Assembly: GCA_947497145.1 (NCBI GenBank)
Contig: CANMFQ010000003.1
Location: 124,001-188,000 of the forward strand
DNA length: 64,000 bases
Source of the DNA: an uncultured Flavobacteriaceae bacterium
GTDB taxonomy: Bacteria > Bacteroidota > Bacteroidia > Flavobacteriales > Flavobacteriaceae
Direction of reading: 5' to 3'
The notes beneath the pieces were generated by a model, which saw only the letters and a list, made by a program, of their open reading frames with translations, did not search any database and was not told the origin of the DNA. Of the stretch, positions 54,982-63,511 are shown piece by piece. The position numbers were made by a program, and so were the translations under genes. Within the stretch, counting starts at the first letter, position 1. Each line of letters begins with the position of its first letter.

Positions 54982-55940
54982 GAATGAAATTGCATAAATG
55001 GATATTCTTTTTGGAGATTGGTGATTTTTATTTCTAAGTTTTTTAGAAATTTTTGATGTTGCTCCGCATTTGGGTTAAAAGGTCGATGTTCTAATCCTTT
55101 TTGTACGGCATCAACTTTTTTCATCGTTAAAGCTGTATTTTCATCAACCCATGAAGCCACAAATCTCTCCCAAATATAAGCTACTGCCAATTCATTTGGA
55201 TGCACCATATCAGAAGTGTAAAAACGATAGTCCCGAAGTTCGTCCATCATAATTTCATAAGCAGGAAAATAACTGCAATTAGCAGCACACTTCTGCGACA
55301 TCAAAAATTGGTGAATGGCCGTAATTAAATGCGCCTTACTTCTTTGGTTTGCTACAAAACCATCTTTAAGGTGACGCACCGGTGAAACGGTAAAAATTAC
55401 CTGAGCGGTTTTATTGATTCTGCGAATACTTTCAATAGTATTTTCTAAGCTCTTTACAATTTGCGGCACAGTTAACAGCTCTTTTACAAACTCCTTTTGT
55501 GGTACTTTATGACAGTTAGCAACCACATTTTGAGTAGCCGTATTACGATACGTCCAAGCAGTACCCAAGGTGATACAAATATGGCTCGCTTTGACAATAT
55601 AGGCTGACAACACTACTATTGCCTCATTTAACGCAGTAAGTATTTTTTCTTTGGATGTTTGACTAAGGCTAGAATGCGCATCAAAACAATGCCATGATTC
55701 ATTGAAAAAGAACACCTCATTAGCCGTATATTCTTCTTTTCTAATTGCTTTTTTCAGTACCTTCTCAATTGCCAAAGGATGAAACAATATTCCAAATGGA
55801 TTTTGTTGCGATTGAAATTTAAAATACGCCAACTTGGCTCCAATATTTTCTGAAAAACAAGACCCCAAAAGCAACACTTCACTATGGTAGTTAATTTGCT
55901 CTTTAGCCGTATCTAATTGAATTTTTGTTTGAAGTTCCAC
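54978..55940 (-). CDS. GSCFA-domain protein (SGNH-like hydrolase fold)
   Basis: 320 aa. The GSCFA family name motif appears as GSCFSENIGAKLA near residue 28, then FNPFGILFHP-like QNPFGILFHPLAI and CITLGTAWTYR. C-terminal YRFYTSDMVHPNELAVAYIWERF resembles the Asp-His end of SGNH hydrolases. Likely an esterase or acyl-transfer enzyme with unknown substrate. Coupled with DUF4230. Confidence 0.87.
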   Translation of the reverse strand: MELQTKIQLDTAKEQINYHSEVLLLGSCFSENIGAKLAYFKFQSQQNPFGILFHPLAIEKVLKKAIRKEEYTANEVFFFNESWHCFDAHSSLSQTSKEKILTALNEAIVVLSAYIVKASHICITLGTAWTYRNTATQNVVANCHKVPQKEFVKELLTVPQIVKSLENTIESIRRINKTAQVIFTVSPVRHLKDGFVANQRSKAHLITAIHQFLMSQKCAANCSYFPAYEIMMDELRDYRFYTSDMVHPNELAVAYIWERFVASWVDENTALTMKKVDAVQKGLEHRPFNPNAEQHQKFLKNLEIKITNLQKEYPFMQFHS

Positions 55941-56221
55941 GGCTTAAAATTACGAATAATCAGTTTAGCAAAGCAATTCAAGGTATTTAGTCTCTGGTCA
56001 GAAATACCAAAAAAGTAAATTTGCTTCTTTTTTGGCCATTCCTCAGCAGACACTCGTTATATCAAAATGAACGCTTCTTGACTTTTTATTTTCCCTATAA
56101 ATGATGCATTTTGCTCCCTCATTTAAAACTCCGGTAAAAAAAATAACTATTAAACTGTAACATTTTATACTTTACAATACTAACTTGTAGTATGAAACCA
56201 AGAAGCACATAATTAAACCTT

Positions 56222-56977
56222 ATGATACAACTAAATCAACTCACCAAATCGTTTACCACCAAAACAGGTAAAGGATTGAAAAAAGAAATTCAGACTGTAA
56301 ATGCCGTAAACCAAGTCTCTTTTGAATGTAAACCAGGGCGAATTTTTTCTTTACTAGGCGCTAACGGCGCGGGCAAAACAACCACACTAAGAATGATTGC
56401 AGGCATTATAAACCCTACTTCAGGTTCAGCAATTGTAGACGGCGTTGATATTTCGCAAGGAAACGATGAAGTAAAAAAGCGCATTGGTTTTCTAACGGGC
56501 TCTACAGGACTTTATGAACGTCTTAACCCTGACGAGACACTCGATTTTTTTGGCAAACTATACCAGCTACCAGCTGCTGAACTAAAAGAACGTAAAGAAT
56601 ACTTATTTGAAAAACTAGGTATTAATGAGTTTCGTAAAAAACGAATGGGTCAAATGAGCACAGGAATGAAACAAAAAGTCTCTATTGCTCGCACCTTAAT
56701 TCACAACCCCGAAGTACTCATTTTTGACGAACCCACTTCAGGGCTGGATGTTATCACGGCAGAAAGCATTATCGACCTCATTCGCGAATCGAAAGCAAAT
56801 AATAAAACGGTAATCTTCTCCTCACATATTATGAGTGAGGTAGATTTATTATGTGACGATCTCGCTATCATTAACAAAGGCAGTATTATTTACAATGACA
56901 CCTTTGATAATTTTAAGAACGACATGAAAGCCCCCAACCTAACTCAAGAATTTATTAACCGCGTTAAAGAAGCCTAA
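56222..56977 (+). CDS. ABC transporter ATPase (NatA-like)
   Basis: 251 aa. Walker A GANGAGKTT (~43-51), signature MSTGMKQK (~148), Walker B LIFDEPTSGLD, H-loop SSHIMSE. Drives the permease encoded 1 bp downstream. The pair resembles the NatAB Na+ efflux type of ABC-2 exporter; substrate not determined. Confidence 0.92.
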   Translation: MIQLNQLTKSFTTKTGKGLKKEIQTVNAVNQVSFECKPGRIFSLLGANGAGKTTTLRMIAGIINPTSGSAIVDGVDISQGNDEVKKRIGFLTGSTGLYERLNPDETLDFFGKLYQLPAAELKERKEYLFEKLGINEFRKKRMGQMSTGMKQKVSIARTLIHNPEVLIFDEPTSGLDVITAESIIDLIRESKANNKTVIFSSHIMSEVDLLCDDLAIINKGSIIYNDTFDNFKNDMKAPNLTQEFINRVKEA

Positions 56978-56978
56978 T

Positions 56979-58157
56979 ATGACCACCTTATTTATAATAA
57001 TAAAAAAAGAGCTTACAGAGCTTCTTAGAGATAAAAAAACCATTATCAACTCCATTGTATTGCCTACCTTATTGATGCCCATACTTATGTTTGGCGCTAT
57101 GAAGGTGATGGATATGGTACAAAAAAGCAATGAGGCAAAATCTATTCATATTGGATTGGTTAATGCCCCAGAAAATTTTATGAAACTGGTAAAAAGCGAT
57201 AGCTTAAATACCGTCACCAATTACAACCAACCAGTTGATTTTAAAAAATTGATTGACGAAGAAACCATACAAACTGCCATTGTTTTTCCCAAAGGTTTTG
57301 AAACTCAAATGGACAGCCTAGAAAGTAGCACCCTACAAATTTATCGTAATGGCACCAAAGACAATGTAAATGGGCGTGTTTCTAAAATAATGAAAACCTA
57401 TGCAGCTACCTTAAAAGAGCAACGCATGGCGCAGTTGCATATAGCTCCCGAAAAACTAATTCCTTTTCATGAAAACTATGTAGAAATAGGCGAACAAAAA
57501 GAGCTTATAGGAAAACGTATGGGTGGATTTATTCCCTATATTTTTATTCTCACCATGTGGGGCGGCTGTTTACTCGCAGGTATTGATTTGGTTACTGGTG
57601 AAAAAGAACGCAAGACTATTGAAACCACCTTATCGTTGCCGGTATCTAAATTTAAAATCCTCTTTGGAAAAGCTGTAGTTGCCTCTTTATTAGGGTTTAT
57701 ACCTGCTCTTTTAAATTTAGTTGGTCTCATTGTAGGACTAAAGCTAATTGACAACATTCCAGACACCTTTAAACTAGCCATTAATGAAATGTTGAATGTG
57801 CAATCAGTAACCATGATTTTACTGCTTCTTATTCCGTTCTCACTGTTTTTATCAGGTTTAATTATTGCCCTAGTAGCCGGTGCCAGCACGTTTAAAGAAG
57901 CGCAAAGTAAAGCCAGCCCCATCATCATGCTACTGCTTATACCGCTCGTTTTGGCACTAATGCCAGGTATTGAATTTTCATGGGCAACCGTTTTTATTCC
58001 GGTCTTAAATATCGGCTTGGGGGTAAAAGAAATTATGGCAGGTACGATAAATATCCCGCAATATATAGCCATGCTCGTGTCGCTTATTATATTCGCCGTA
58101 GCAGCTATCTATTTTAGTTATAAGAAATTCTCTGATGAGAATGCCATTTTAAAATAA
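56979..58157 (+). CDS. ABC-2 type permease (NatB-like)
   Basis: 392 aa. One TM near the start (~23-45), a ~140-aa extracytoplasmic domain, then five TM segments from ~183 to 380 with LAGIDLVTGEKERKTIETTL just after the second. Typical of ABC-2/NatB permeases. Adjacent to its ATPase (56222-56977). Confidence 0.9.
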   Translation: MTTLFIIIKKELTELLRDKKTIINSIVLPTLLMPILMFGAMKVMDMVQKSNEAKSIHIGLVNAPENFMKLVKSDSLNTVTNYNQPVDFKKLIDEETIQTAIVFPKGFETQMDSLESSTLQIYRNGTKDNVNGRVSKIMKTYAATLKEQRMAQLHIAPEKLIPFHENYVEIGEQKELIGKRMGGFIPYIFILTMWGGCLLAGIDLVTGEKERKTIETTLSLPVSKFKILFGKAVVASLLGFIPALLNLVGLIVGLKLIDNIPDTFKLAINEMLNVQSVTMILLLLIPFSLFLSGLIIALVAGASTFKEAQSKASPIIMLLLIPLVLALMPGIEFSWATVFIPVLNIGLGVKEIMAGTINIPQYIAMLVSLIIFAVAAIYFSYKKFSDENAILK

Positions 58158-58173
58158 TACAACATACTATTTA

Positions 58174-58254
58174 CCCAAATTATGCATCAAACACACTTTT
58201 TGAGATGGCTTTAAAGCGTCCAAAAATTGTAGGTCTTTTGATACATAATTTGGG
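58174..58254. repeat. Long inverted repeat downstream of the ABC operon
   Basis: CCCAAATTATGCATCAAA (58174-58191) and TTTGATACATAATTTGGG (58237-58254) match at 17 of 18 positions around a 45-nt interior. It could be a terminator of the ABC operon or the boundary of the accessory patch that begins here. Confidence 0.6.
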
Positions 58255-58287
58255 ATTAGTTTTTGGCAGCAATTTATATTGTTAAAA

Positions 58288-58642
58288 GCAATAAAACATG
58301 GCTTATTTTAGTGTTCTAGATATGAATTATACATATTTGGCATGTATTAAATTACTGTAATGTATATCAAAAACCGACTAAAAACACGTAATAAAAATGA
58401 AAACGACTATATTAATTATTGTTTTGATAGCATCATTAGTAGTTCGATTTTTACATCTTGAAAACAAAAAAAAGGAGGATGCTGTAAAAAAGAGGATGAA
58501 AGACAAGGCAGAAATAGCCCGAAGAATTAAGAGGCTAAAAGAATCTTCAGATAGTAAACATAAAGTATCGGGTCTTTTAATTACTATGTTGAAACAATTT
58601 GACTCACACGACAATGTTCAACCTACCTTAACAGAAGAAGAG
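58288..58642 (+). repeat. 355-bp duplicated segment, copy 1
   Basis: About 95% or more identical by eye to 59419-59776. It includes the 5' flank and the first ~80 codons of the SMI1/KNR4-like gene. Confidence 0.9.
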
Positions 58643-58717
58643 GTAAAGCCTTTGTGGTTTTCATGGTTCTTTTATTTTAACGTTGGAAATGGTAAAAAAA
58701 TAAGAATTATCGTATAA
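58397..58717 (+). pseudogene. Truncated SMI1/KNR4-like membrane-anchored protein
   Basis: 106-aa frame with ATG start. The first ~81 residues are nearly identical to the gene at 59531, with an N-terminal TM anchor (3-20), a basic stretch, and the first residues of the SMI1 domain (LTEEE). After position 58642 the sequence is unrelated and soon runs antisense over the end of the lipoprotein gene 58661-59032. The SMI1/KNR4 domain is missing, so it is a 3'-truncated duplicate, though the anchor peptide might still be made. Confidence 0.8.
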
Positions 58718-59032
58718 TGTGACGCAGTAGCCACCCATCGTATCTAAATCTACTGGGGTCTGCCTGATGTTGAATTTTAGACTTGTACCTTCTTGCCGAA
58801 AGCTTTCTGCCAGATTGAGTACTAGGATTCTGTTCAGGATCGTTCCATCATTGGACGTTATACTTTTATCAAGTTCAATTTCATAAACTTGACCTTCATC
58901 GGTCTGACACGATATTGGCTTAAGAACGATACCCTCAATATTATCTAAATAAAGTATTCCATCATCATCGGAGCATGAAAAACTCAGCAACAATAAGAGT
59001 ACCGCCAATAATATCAATACTTTCCTTTTCAT
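58661..59032 (-). CDS. Small lipoprotein of unknown function
   Basis: 123 aa. Strong lipoprotein signal (LLLLLSFSC, Cys20) followed by SDDD; the mature part is beta-rich with no recognised family. It lies between the two copies of the duplicated SMI1 segment, opposite in strand, and its 3' end overlaps the tail of the truncated copy. Confidence 0.7.
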   Translation of the reverse strand: MKRKVLILLAVLLLLLSFSCSDDDGILYLDNIEGIVLKPISCQTDEGQVYEIELDKSITSNDGTILNRILVLNLAESFRQEGTSLKFNIRQTPVDLDTMGGYCVTLYDNSYFFTISNVKIKEP

Positions 59033-59418
59033 GTGGTTAAATTAAATTATTTTTTACAATTATGCAGATAATCGACTTTTATTGAGGATACAAATTTTAC
59101 TGAATCGTTGCGTCAATTACAAAGCAATATGCCCTTGGTGAGAGTTTTCCTCGAAGCCCTTTACAATCAAATATACAGAAGGGAAATGGTTTCAAAAGAT
59201 AAGTGGGCCAAATGACCAATTCTTATGTTTGGCCGATATTATATTTAACCCTATTCTGGGCTTTAAGCAAAAAAGTATGGCCCTGTATGACAGCTACCCT
59301 TCCACTAGGCCGTATAGCATAAATTAATCCATCCGTAGAATCTAATACCTCAAATCCGCAAGTAAGTAATTAGTTCTTAATGCATAAAGGCATTAATTTG
59401 CGGTGATTTTTCTTAACA
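59033..59418. other. Spacer with nested hairpin
   Basis: No gene seen. A two-level hairpin lies at ~59355-59403: an inner TTAATGC/GCATTAA stem and an outer CCGCAA/TTGCGG pairing. It directly precedes duplication copy 2. Confidence 0.45.
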
Positions 59419-59776
59419 GCAATAAAAAATGGCTTATTTTAGTGTTCCAGATATGAGTTATACATAGTGTTTGGCATGTATTAAATTACTGTAATGTATA
59501 TCAAAAACCGACTAAAAACACGTAATAAAATTGAAAACGACTATATTAATTATTGTTTTGATAGCATCATTAGTAGTTCGATTTTTGCATCTTGAAAACA
59601 AAAAAAAGGAGGATGCTGTAAAAAAGAGGATGAAAGACAAGGCTGAAATAGCCCGAAGAATTAAGAGGCTAAAAGAATCTTCAGATAGCAAACATAAAGT
59701 ATCGAGTCTTTTAATTACTATGTTGAACCAATTTGACTCACACGATAATGTTCAACCTACCTTAACAGAAGAAGAG
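59419..59776 (+). repeat. 358-bp duplicated segment, copy 2
   Basis: Second copy of 58288-58642. It differs by a 3-bp insertion (TACATAGTGTTTGG versus TACATATTTGG) and a few substitutions, one of which changes ATG to TTG at the gene start. Confidence 0.9.
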
Positions 59777-60199
59777 TTACATAAAATTGAGGAACAATTA
59801 CAGCTAAAGTTACCCCAATCTTATAAGTTGTTTTTAAAATATTTTGGCGATGGTGGTAGTTGGATATATGCCAATTCAATTGATAGTATTCGTCAATTGC
59901 CTTGGCTATGTGAGTATCGTACTGAATTAGATGAAACAATAGAGCTGTACAATGAAAAAACGATTAAGACTAACACTCTATTATGCTTAATGACCGAAGA
60001 TTCAAACGGAGGAGCTTGGTGCTGGTTAACTTCTGAAGCTACTGAAAATGGGGAATGGCCTTTAGCTTATTATAGCTTAGATGATAAAAAACTACATTAC
60101 AAAGTTGAAAATTTTACTGAATGGCTAACAATTTTAGTGCACTCACAAGGGGAAGTCATAATGGAATTAGATGTTGACGATAATTTGGGCTTGGGATAA
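59531..60199 (+). CDS. SMI1/KNR4-family protein, membrane-anchored, TTG start
   Basis: 222 aa if started at TTG (59531), the position that is ATG in copy 1; the next in-frame ATG (59630) would lose the TM anchor (residues 3-20). The SMI1/KNR4 domain spans ~80-205 (LTEEELHKIEEQLQLKLPQSYKLFLKYFGDGGSW, GGAWCWLTSEA, FTEWL). Many bacterial SMI1/KNR4 proteins are immunity proteins against polymorphic toxins; no toxin gene is visible nearby. Orphan immunity is therefore the most likely reading, by inference. Confidence 0.8.
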   Translation: MKTTILIIVLIASLVVRFLHLENKKKEDAVKKRMKDKAEIARRIKRLKESSDSKHKVSSLLITMLNQFDSHDNVQPTLTEEELHKIEEQLQLKLPQSYKLFLKYFGDGGSWIYANSIDSIRQLPWLCEYRTELDETIELYNEKTIKTNTLLCLMTEDSNGGAWCWLTSEATENGEWPLAYYSLDDKKLHYKVENFTEWLTILVHSQGEVIMELDVDDNLGLG

Positions 60200-60281
60200 T
60201 CGCTAAACTCACTGAACGAAATATGCGCTCCTTGCTTTAAAGTATGCGTTTTTATGGCCCATTTTGTTTTTAGCAGCGCTA

Positions 60282-60450
60282 AACCTAGTTTATGATTTAG
60301 AAAATCTATTACCACTTAAAAACAAAGTTTTTTCAATTTAAGCACAGCAATGCCACCCCAGAATGATGCACTTCTCCTTTTTTAGGAAGTCTAAAAACTA
60401 GAACATTCTTTATTTAATTGAGCTTTTAAGTCAGTGTATCTTACAATCCA
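60282..60450. mobile_element. MITE-like element, copy E3
   Basis: The left end AACCTAGTTTATGATTTAGAAAATCTATTACC aligns with AACTCGCTTTATGTAATAGAAAATCTACTACA of E1. The right part (AGAACATTCTTTATTTAATTGAGCTTTTAAG) aligns with E2. It ends at or just inside the 3' end of the antitoxin remnant at 60441. Confidence 0.5.
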
Positions 60451-60632
60451 ATTTCCTCATCTGTTTCCATGATTTCAATAAGATGTCTTTTCTGAGCTTC
60501 TTTCAGTTTTCTTTTATACCGCGTTACATCTTCAAACTTTACGCTACGATGTTTTGTAATTTTGGAAAAATCTATTTCCCCTTTCGCTAACAACTTAACA
60601 AAATGAGGTCTATAACAACCTAAAATTTCAGC
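60441..60632 (-). pseudogene. Remnant of an excisionase/MerR-type HTH antitoxin
   Basis: Minus-strand frame with no start codon, directly after a stop. The translation reads AEILGCYRPHFVKLLAKGEI, then a DFSKITKHRSVKFEDVTRYKRKL stretch and a charged helix to TDEEIGL, stop at 60443-60441. This matches the C-terminal three quarters of Xis/HTH_17-type antitoxins that usually precede a PIN-domain toxin (consensus SRPxLVKLLExGEI, HRRIxxEDLxxYK). The N-terminus and the toxin gene are both missing; MITE-like copy E3 occupies the place where the toxin would start. Confidence 0.7.
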
Positions 60633-60777
60633 TTATCATAGGTCACCCTTCATCAGGGACAACTAAAATTTACACCTACACAACAAATATTTTCATTCTC
60701 TTTGACAATCTTCTAGCTTAGGACTACCGCAAATCAGCTGCTACTAACATGTATAAACAAATCTGACAAACAAAAGT

Positions 60778-61812
60778 ATGGACATATTCAATTCAAATAG
60801 AAGACTAGAGGAATTAGTAATGTATGGAATAGACTGGGGGGTATTTCTACGCCACAACATGGAAGACCCTATTGCTCCCTTTATCTTTTTAAAAAATGGC
60901 AATGAACAATATATTCGTATGTTAATGACTGATGGCGACCCATTGGAATATGCCAAAAAAGTACTTGAAAAAGAAGAAAAACCATTTCAACAATTTATTA
61001 TTGGCTTTGAAGGTTACCTCAGAGATGACAAAAATGAAAGAGTTGATTCAATTATCGTTCATGGTTTTGACATTACGCAAGAAAAGGGTGTTTCATTAGG
61101 CCAGATGTTTTCTCCAAAAGAAAAAGGAGCATTTAAAAAGATTGATAAGGTTGTATTCTTAGGCAGCCCTGATTTAATTTTACCGCATCAACCAAGTGCT
61201 AATCCAGACTATTCGGTTGAAGAAATTGGATTTAATGCCATTGCACTGTCAGACAAAGAAAACGATTTAACAAAATACGTGGCAATTTTTTCCCACGATA
61301 ATCCAACTATAATAGCAAACACGGTTAAAAGATTTCTAAGAAGTAAGTTTTCAGGGGAAGATTCTGCTAAATTAAGTGGCGATTTTGATATTAAAATTCC
61401 AGATAATTGTGTGAAAAATGACGAACTACTAAGCTTTCTAGTAAAAAATGCAATAACTGAAACATTAGCAGAAGAAAGCACCAAAAGATGGAGTAAGAAC
61501 AATAATCGTCAAATAACTATTGAGGCAACGTATAATGAAAAAATCATTTTTGAAACAGACACAGCTGTTAACCACATTGATCAAAACGATGTCATAGCAT
61601 CAGATTTATCTTCATATTCGACTGCCGAATTGGACGCTCAGTTTAATTCGATACTGCAAATACCAAATGCTAGAACTAATATAGAAGCACTTACTAAAAT
61701 GTCTGAATTAATCGGAGAATATAAAAAAAGGAAAATACCAACTCCTGACAAAAGAAATACGACTAGATCGCAGGCGAAACCTCAAAAAAAATGGTGGGAA
61801 TTTTGGAAATAA
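60778..61812 (+). CDS. Unrecognised 344-aa protein in accessory patch
   Basis: No signal peptide, no TM segment. The N-terminal ~170 residues are alpha/beta with an acidic character. A region at ~190-270 has regular charge patterns. The tail ends in a basic, disordered stretch and K-K-W-W-E-F-W-K, an aromatic C-terminal tag seen on unrelated bacterial proteins. I cannot assign a family. It follows the SMI1 gene and the antitoxin remnant, so a defence, toxin-immunity or similar accessory role is possible but unproven. Translation from ATG at 60778. Confidence 0.65.
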   Translation: MDIFNSNRRLEELVMYGIDWGVFLRHNMEDPIAPFIFLKNGNEQYIRMLMTDGDPLEYAKKVLEKEEKPFQQFIIGFEGYLRDDKNERVDSIIVHGFDITQEKGVSLGQMFSPKEKGAFKKIDKVVFLGSPDLILPHQPSANPDYSVEEIGFNAIALSDKENDLTKYVAIFSHDNPTIIANTVKRFLRSKFSGEDSAKLSGDFDIKIPDNCVKNDELLSFLVKNAITETLAEESTKRWSKNNNRQITIEATYNEKIIFETDTAVNHIDQNDVIASDLSSYSTAELDAQFNSILQIPNARTNIEALTKMSELIGEYKKRKIPTPDKRNTTRSQAKPQKKWWEFWK

Positions 61813-61868
61813 AACTAACCGCGATGTAAGCGCTACTATACAACCTTTTTCGTTGAAGTAAAGCCACA

Positions 61869-63203
61869 TCATCCTCGCAAAACAAACTTTAAATCTATCT
61901 TTTGAGGTTTTAAAGTTAGTAACGGATTTAACTCAATAGCTTCACCAGTTGGTTGTAATTGGTACTTTTTTAAAATAGAAGCCACAGTCATTACCATTTC
62001 ATACATGGCAAAACTATTTCCAATACACATGCGAGGGCCAGCACCAAAAGGAAAGTAACATTTAGAAAAGTCCTTTTTATTGGTAGAATCAAAACGTTCT
62101 GGTATAAAGGCATTAGGATCCTTCCAAAAATCGGTATGGCGGTGTAATTCAAAAAAGCTAATCAGCCATACCGTATCCTTTTCGTAAGTATGATTGTTTA
62201 CAACATCTACATCGGCACTTATTCTATCTAAAATATACAAGGGAGGATATAAACGCATAGCCTCTTCAATACACTGTTTTGTATACTTCAACCCCGTAAG
62301 CTGTGTTAGTATATCAGCCTTCGAAAAATCAATATCTTTAATTTCAGCAAATACTTTCTCTTGAATTTCAGGATGCCTAGCAATAAGGGCTAAGGTAAAA
62401 CTCAATGCGTTGGCAGTAGTCTCATGTCCTGCTGTAAAAAGCACCAACACTTCATCAATTAGTTGCGCTCTTGGCATAGACGTACCATCTTCATAGCGTG
62501 CCTTTAAAAGCATATCTAACAAATCGTCTTTTTCTGCTTTTGAGTCTATCCGTTGCTGTACAATATCATGTAAAATTGCCTTCGCATCAACACTCATTTC
62601 TAAATGCCGTTTAAGGTCACCCTTTAACTGAAACCACCATTTCAAATAGGGTAGTCGCAATTCTTTCACCAACATTTCTTGAATACGCATGGTGATATCT
62701 TTTAACGTACGCATCCTATTGCGAATATCAGCAGTACTGAATAAGGATTGTGCAACCACCTGAAATGCCAAATCACCCATTACAGGAAAAATATCTTGCG
62801 TTTCATTGGGTTCTATTTCTTCTAATTCTCGTTCAATAGCCTTGTGCATAATATGCAAAAGACCTTCCAACTTTTTCTTGTGAAAAGCAGGCTGTATCAT
62901 TCTGCGATGTACCCGCCAATATTCTCCATTTGAAGTTAATAATCCCTTGCCAACATATTTGGCCAAATCCTCGGTTTGCAAGGGTGATTTTCCATAATTC
63001 TTATGATTTTTTTGAAGGATGTATTGAATTGCTTCCGCATTTCGGGTAAAAACCCAGGTATTGCTTTTTCCTAAATCTATTCTAAAAGTATCTCCATATT
63101 TTTTAAAGCAGGCTTTGTGAAATGGCAGCGGATTTTTAAGAATAGATTTTCGATTCTTTAAAACTTCATAGCGCGAAATAACTGGAACATCTTTCATACC
63201 CAT
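61869..63203 (-). CDS. Cytochrome P450
   Basis: 444 aa. I-helix FTAGHETTANALSF (~255), E-x-x-R motif in IEEAMRLYPPLYILDR, and heme-binding loop FPFGAGPRMCIGNSFAMYE with the axial Cys. No TM anchor, so a soluble bacterial P450. No ferredoxin or reductase gene adjacent. Substrate unknown; the sequence pattern is near bacterial fatty-acid or CYP4-like P450s, but this is not decisive. An ATG at the third codon is an alternative start. Confidence 0.93.
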   Translation of the reverse strand: MGMKDVPVISRYEVLKNRKSILKNPLPFHKACFKKYGDTFRIDLGKSNTWVFTRNAEAIQYILQKNHKNYGKSPLQTEDLAKYVGKGLLTSNGEYWRVHRRMIQPAFHKKKLEGLLHIMHKAIERELEEIEPNETQDIFPVMGDLAFQVVAQSLFSTADIRNRMRTLKDITMRIQEMLVKELRLPYLKWWFQLKGDLKRHLEMSVDAKAILHDIVQQRIDSKAEKDDLLDMLLKARYEDGTSMPRAQLIDEVLVLFTAGHETTANALSFTLALIARHPEIQEKVFAEIKDIDFSKADILTQLTGLKYTKQCIEEAMRLYPPLYILDRISADVDVVNNHTYEKDTVWLISFFELHRHTDFWKDPNAFIPERFDSTNKKDFSKCYFPFGAGPRMCIGNSFAMYEMVMTVASILKKYQLQPTGEAIELNPLLTLKPQKIDLKFVLRG

Positions 63204-63511
63204 AAATTTAACCCATATTGATCGATAACCTTTACCGCAACACCTACTTTCTAACTAGTCTATAATCAGAGACTAAAAAGAAGAACGCTTAGCGAAAGCA
63301 CCAAGAAACAAGCTATTTTTTATGCTTGATTCTTTTAGAACATAGGACTTAATACTTCTTTCATTACAAACCCAGCTTTTATACTAAAACGCACAGTTTT
63401 CAACATGCTAATTGGAAGAAATCACTCGTCATTTTTACGATACGTAATCGCTTCTAACTGGTTGGTCAGACAGCATTGTGCATTAAAAAACGTACTAGGG
63501 CATAATTGCGG
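63204..63511. other. Spacer between ruvB and P450 genes
   Basis: 308 bp with no gene. Apart from the likely P450 promoter I see nothing recognisable. Confidence 0.5.
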
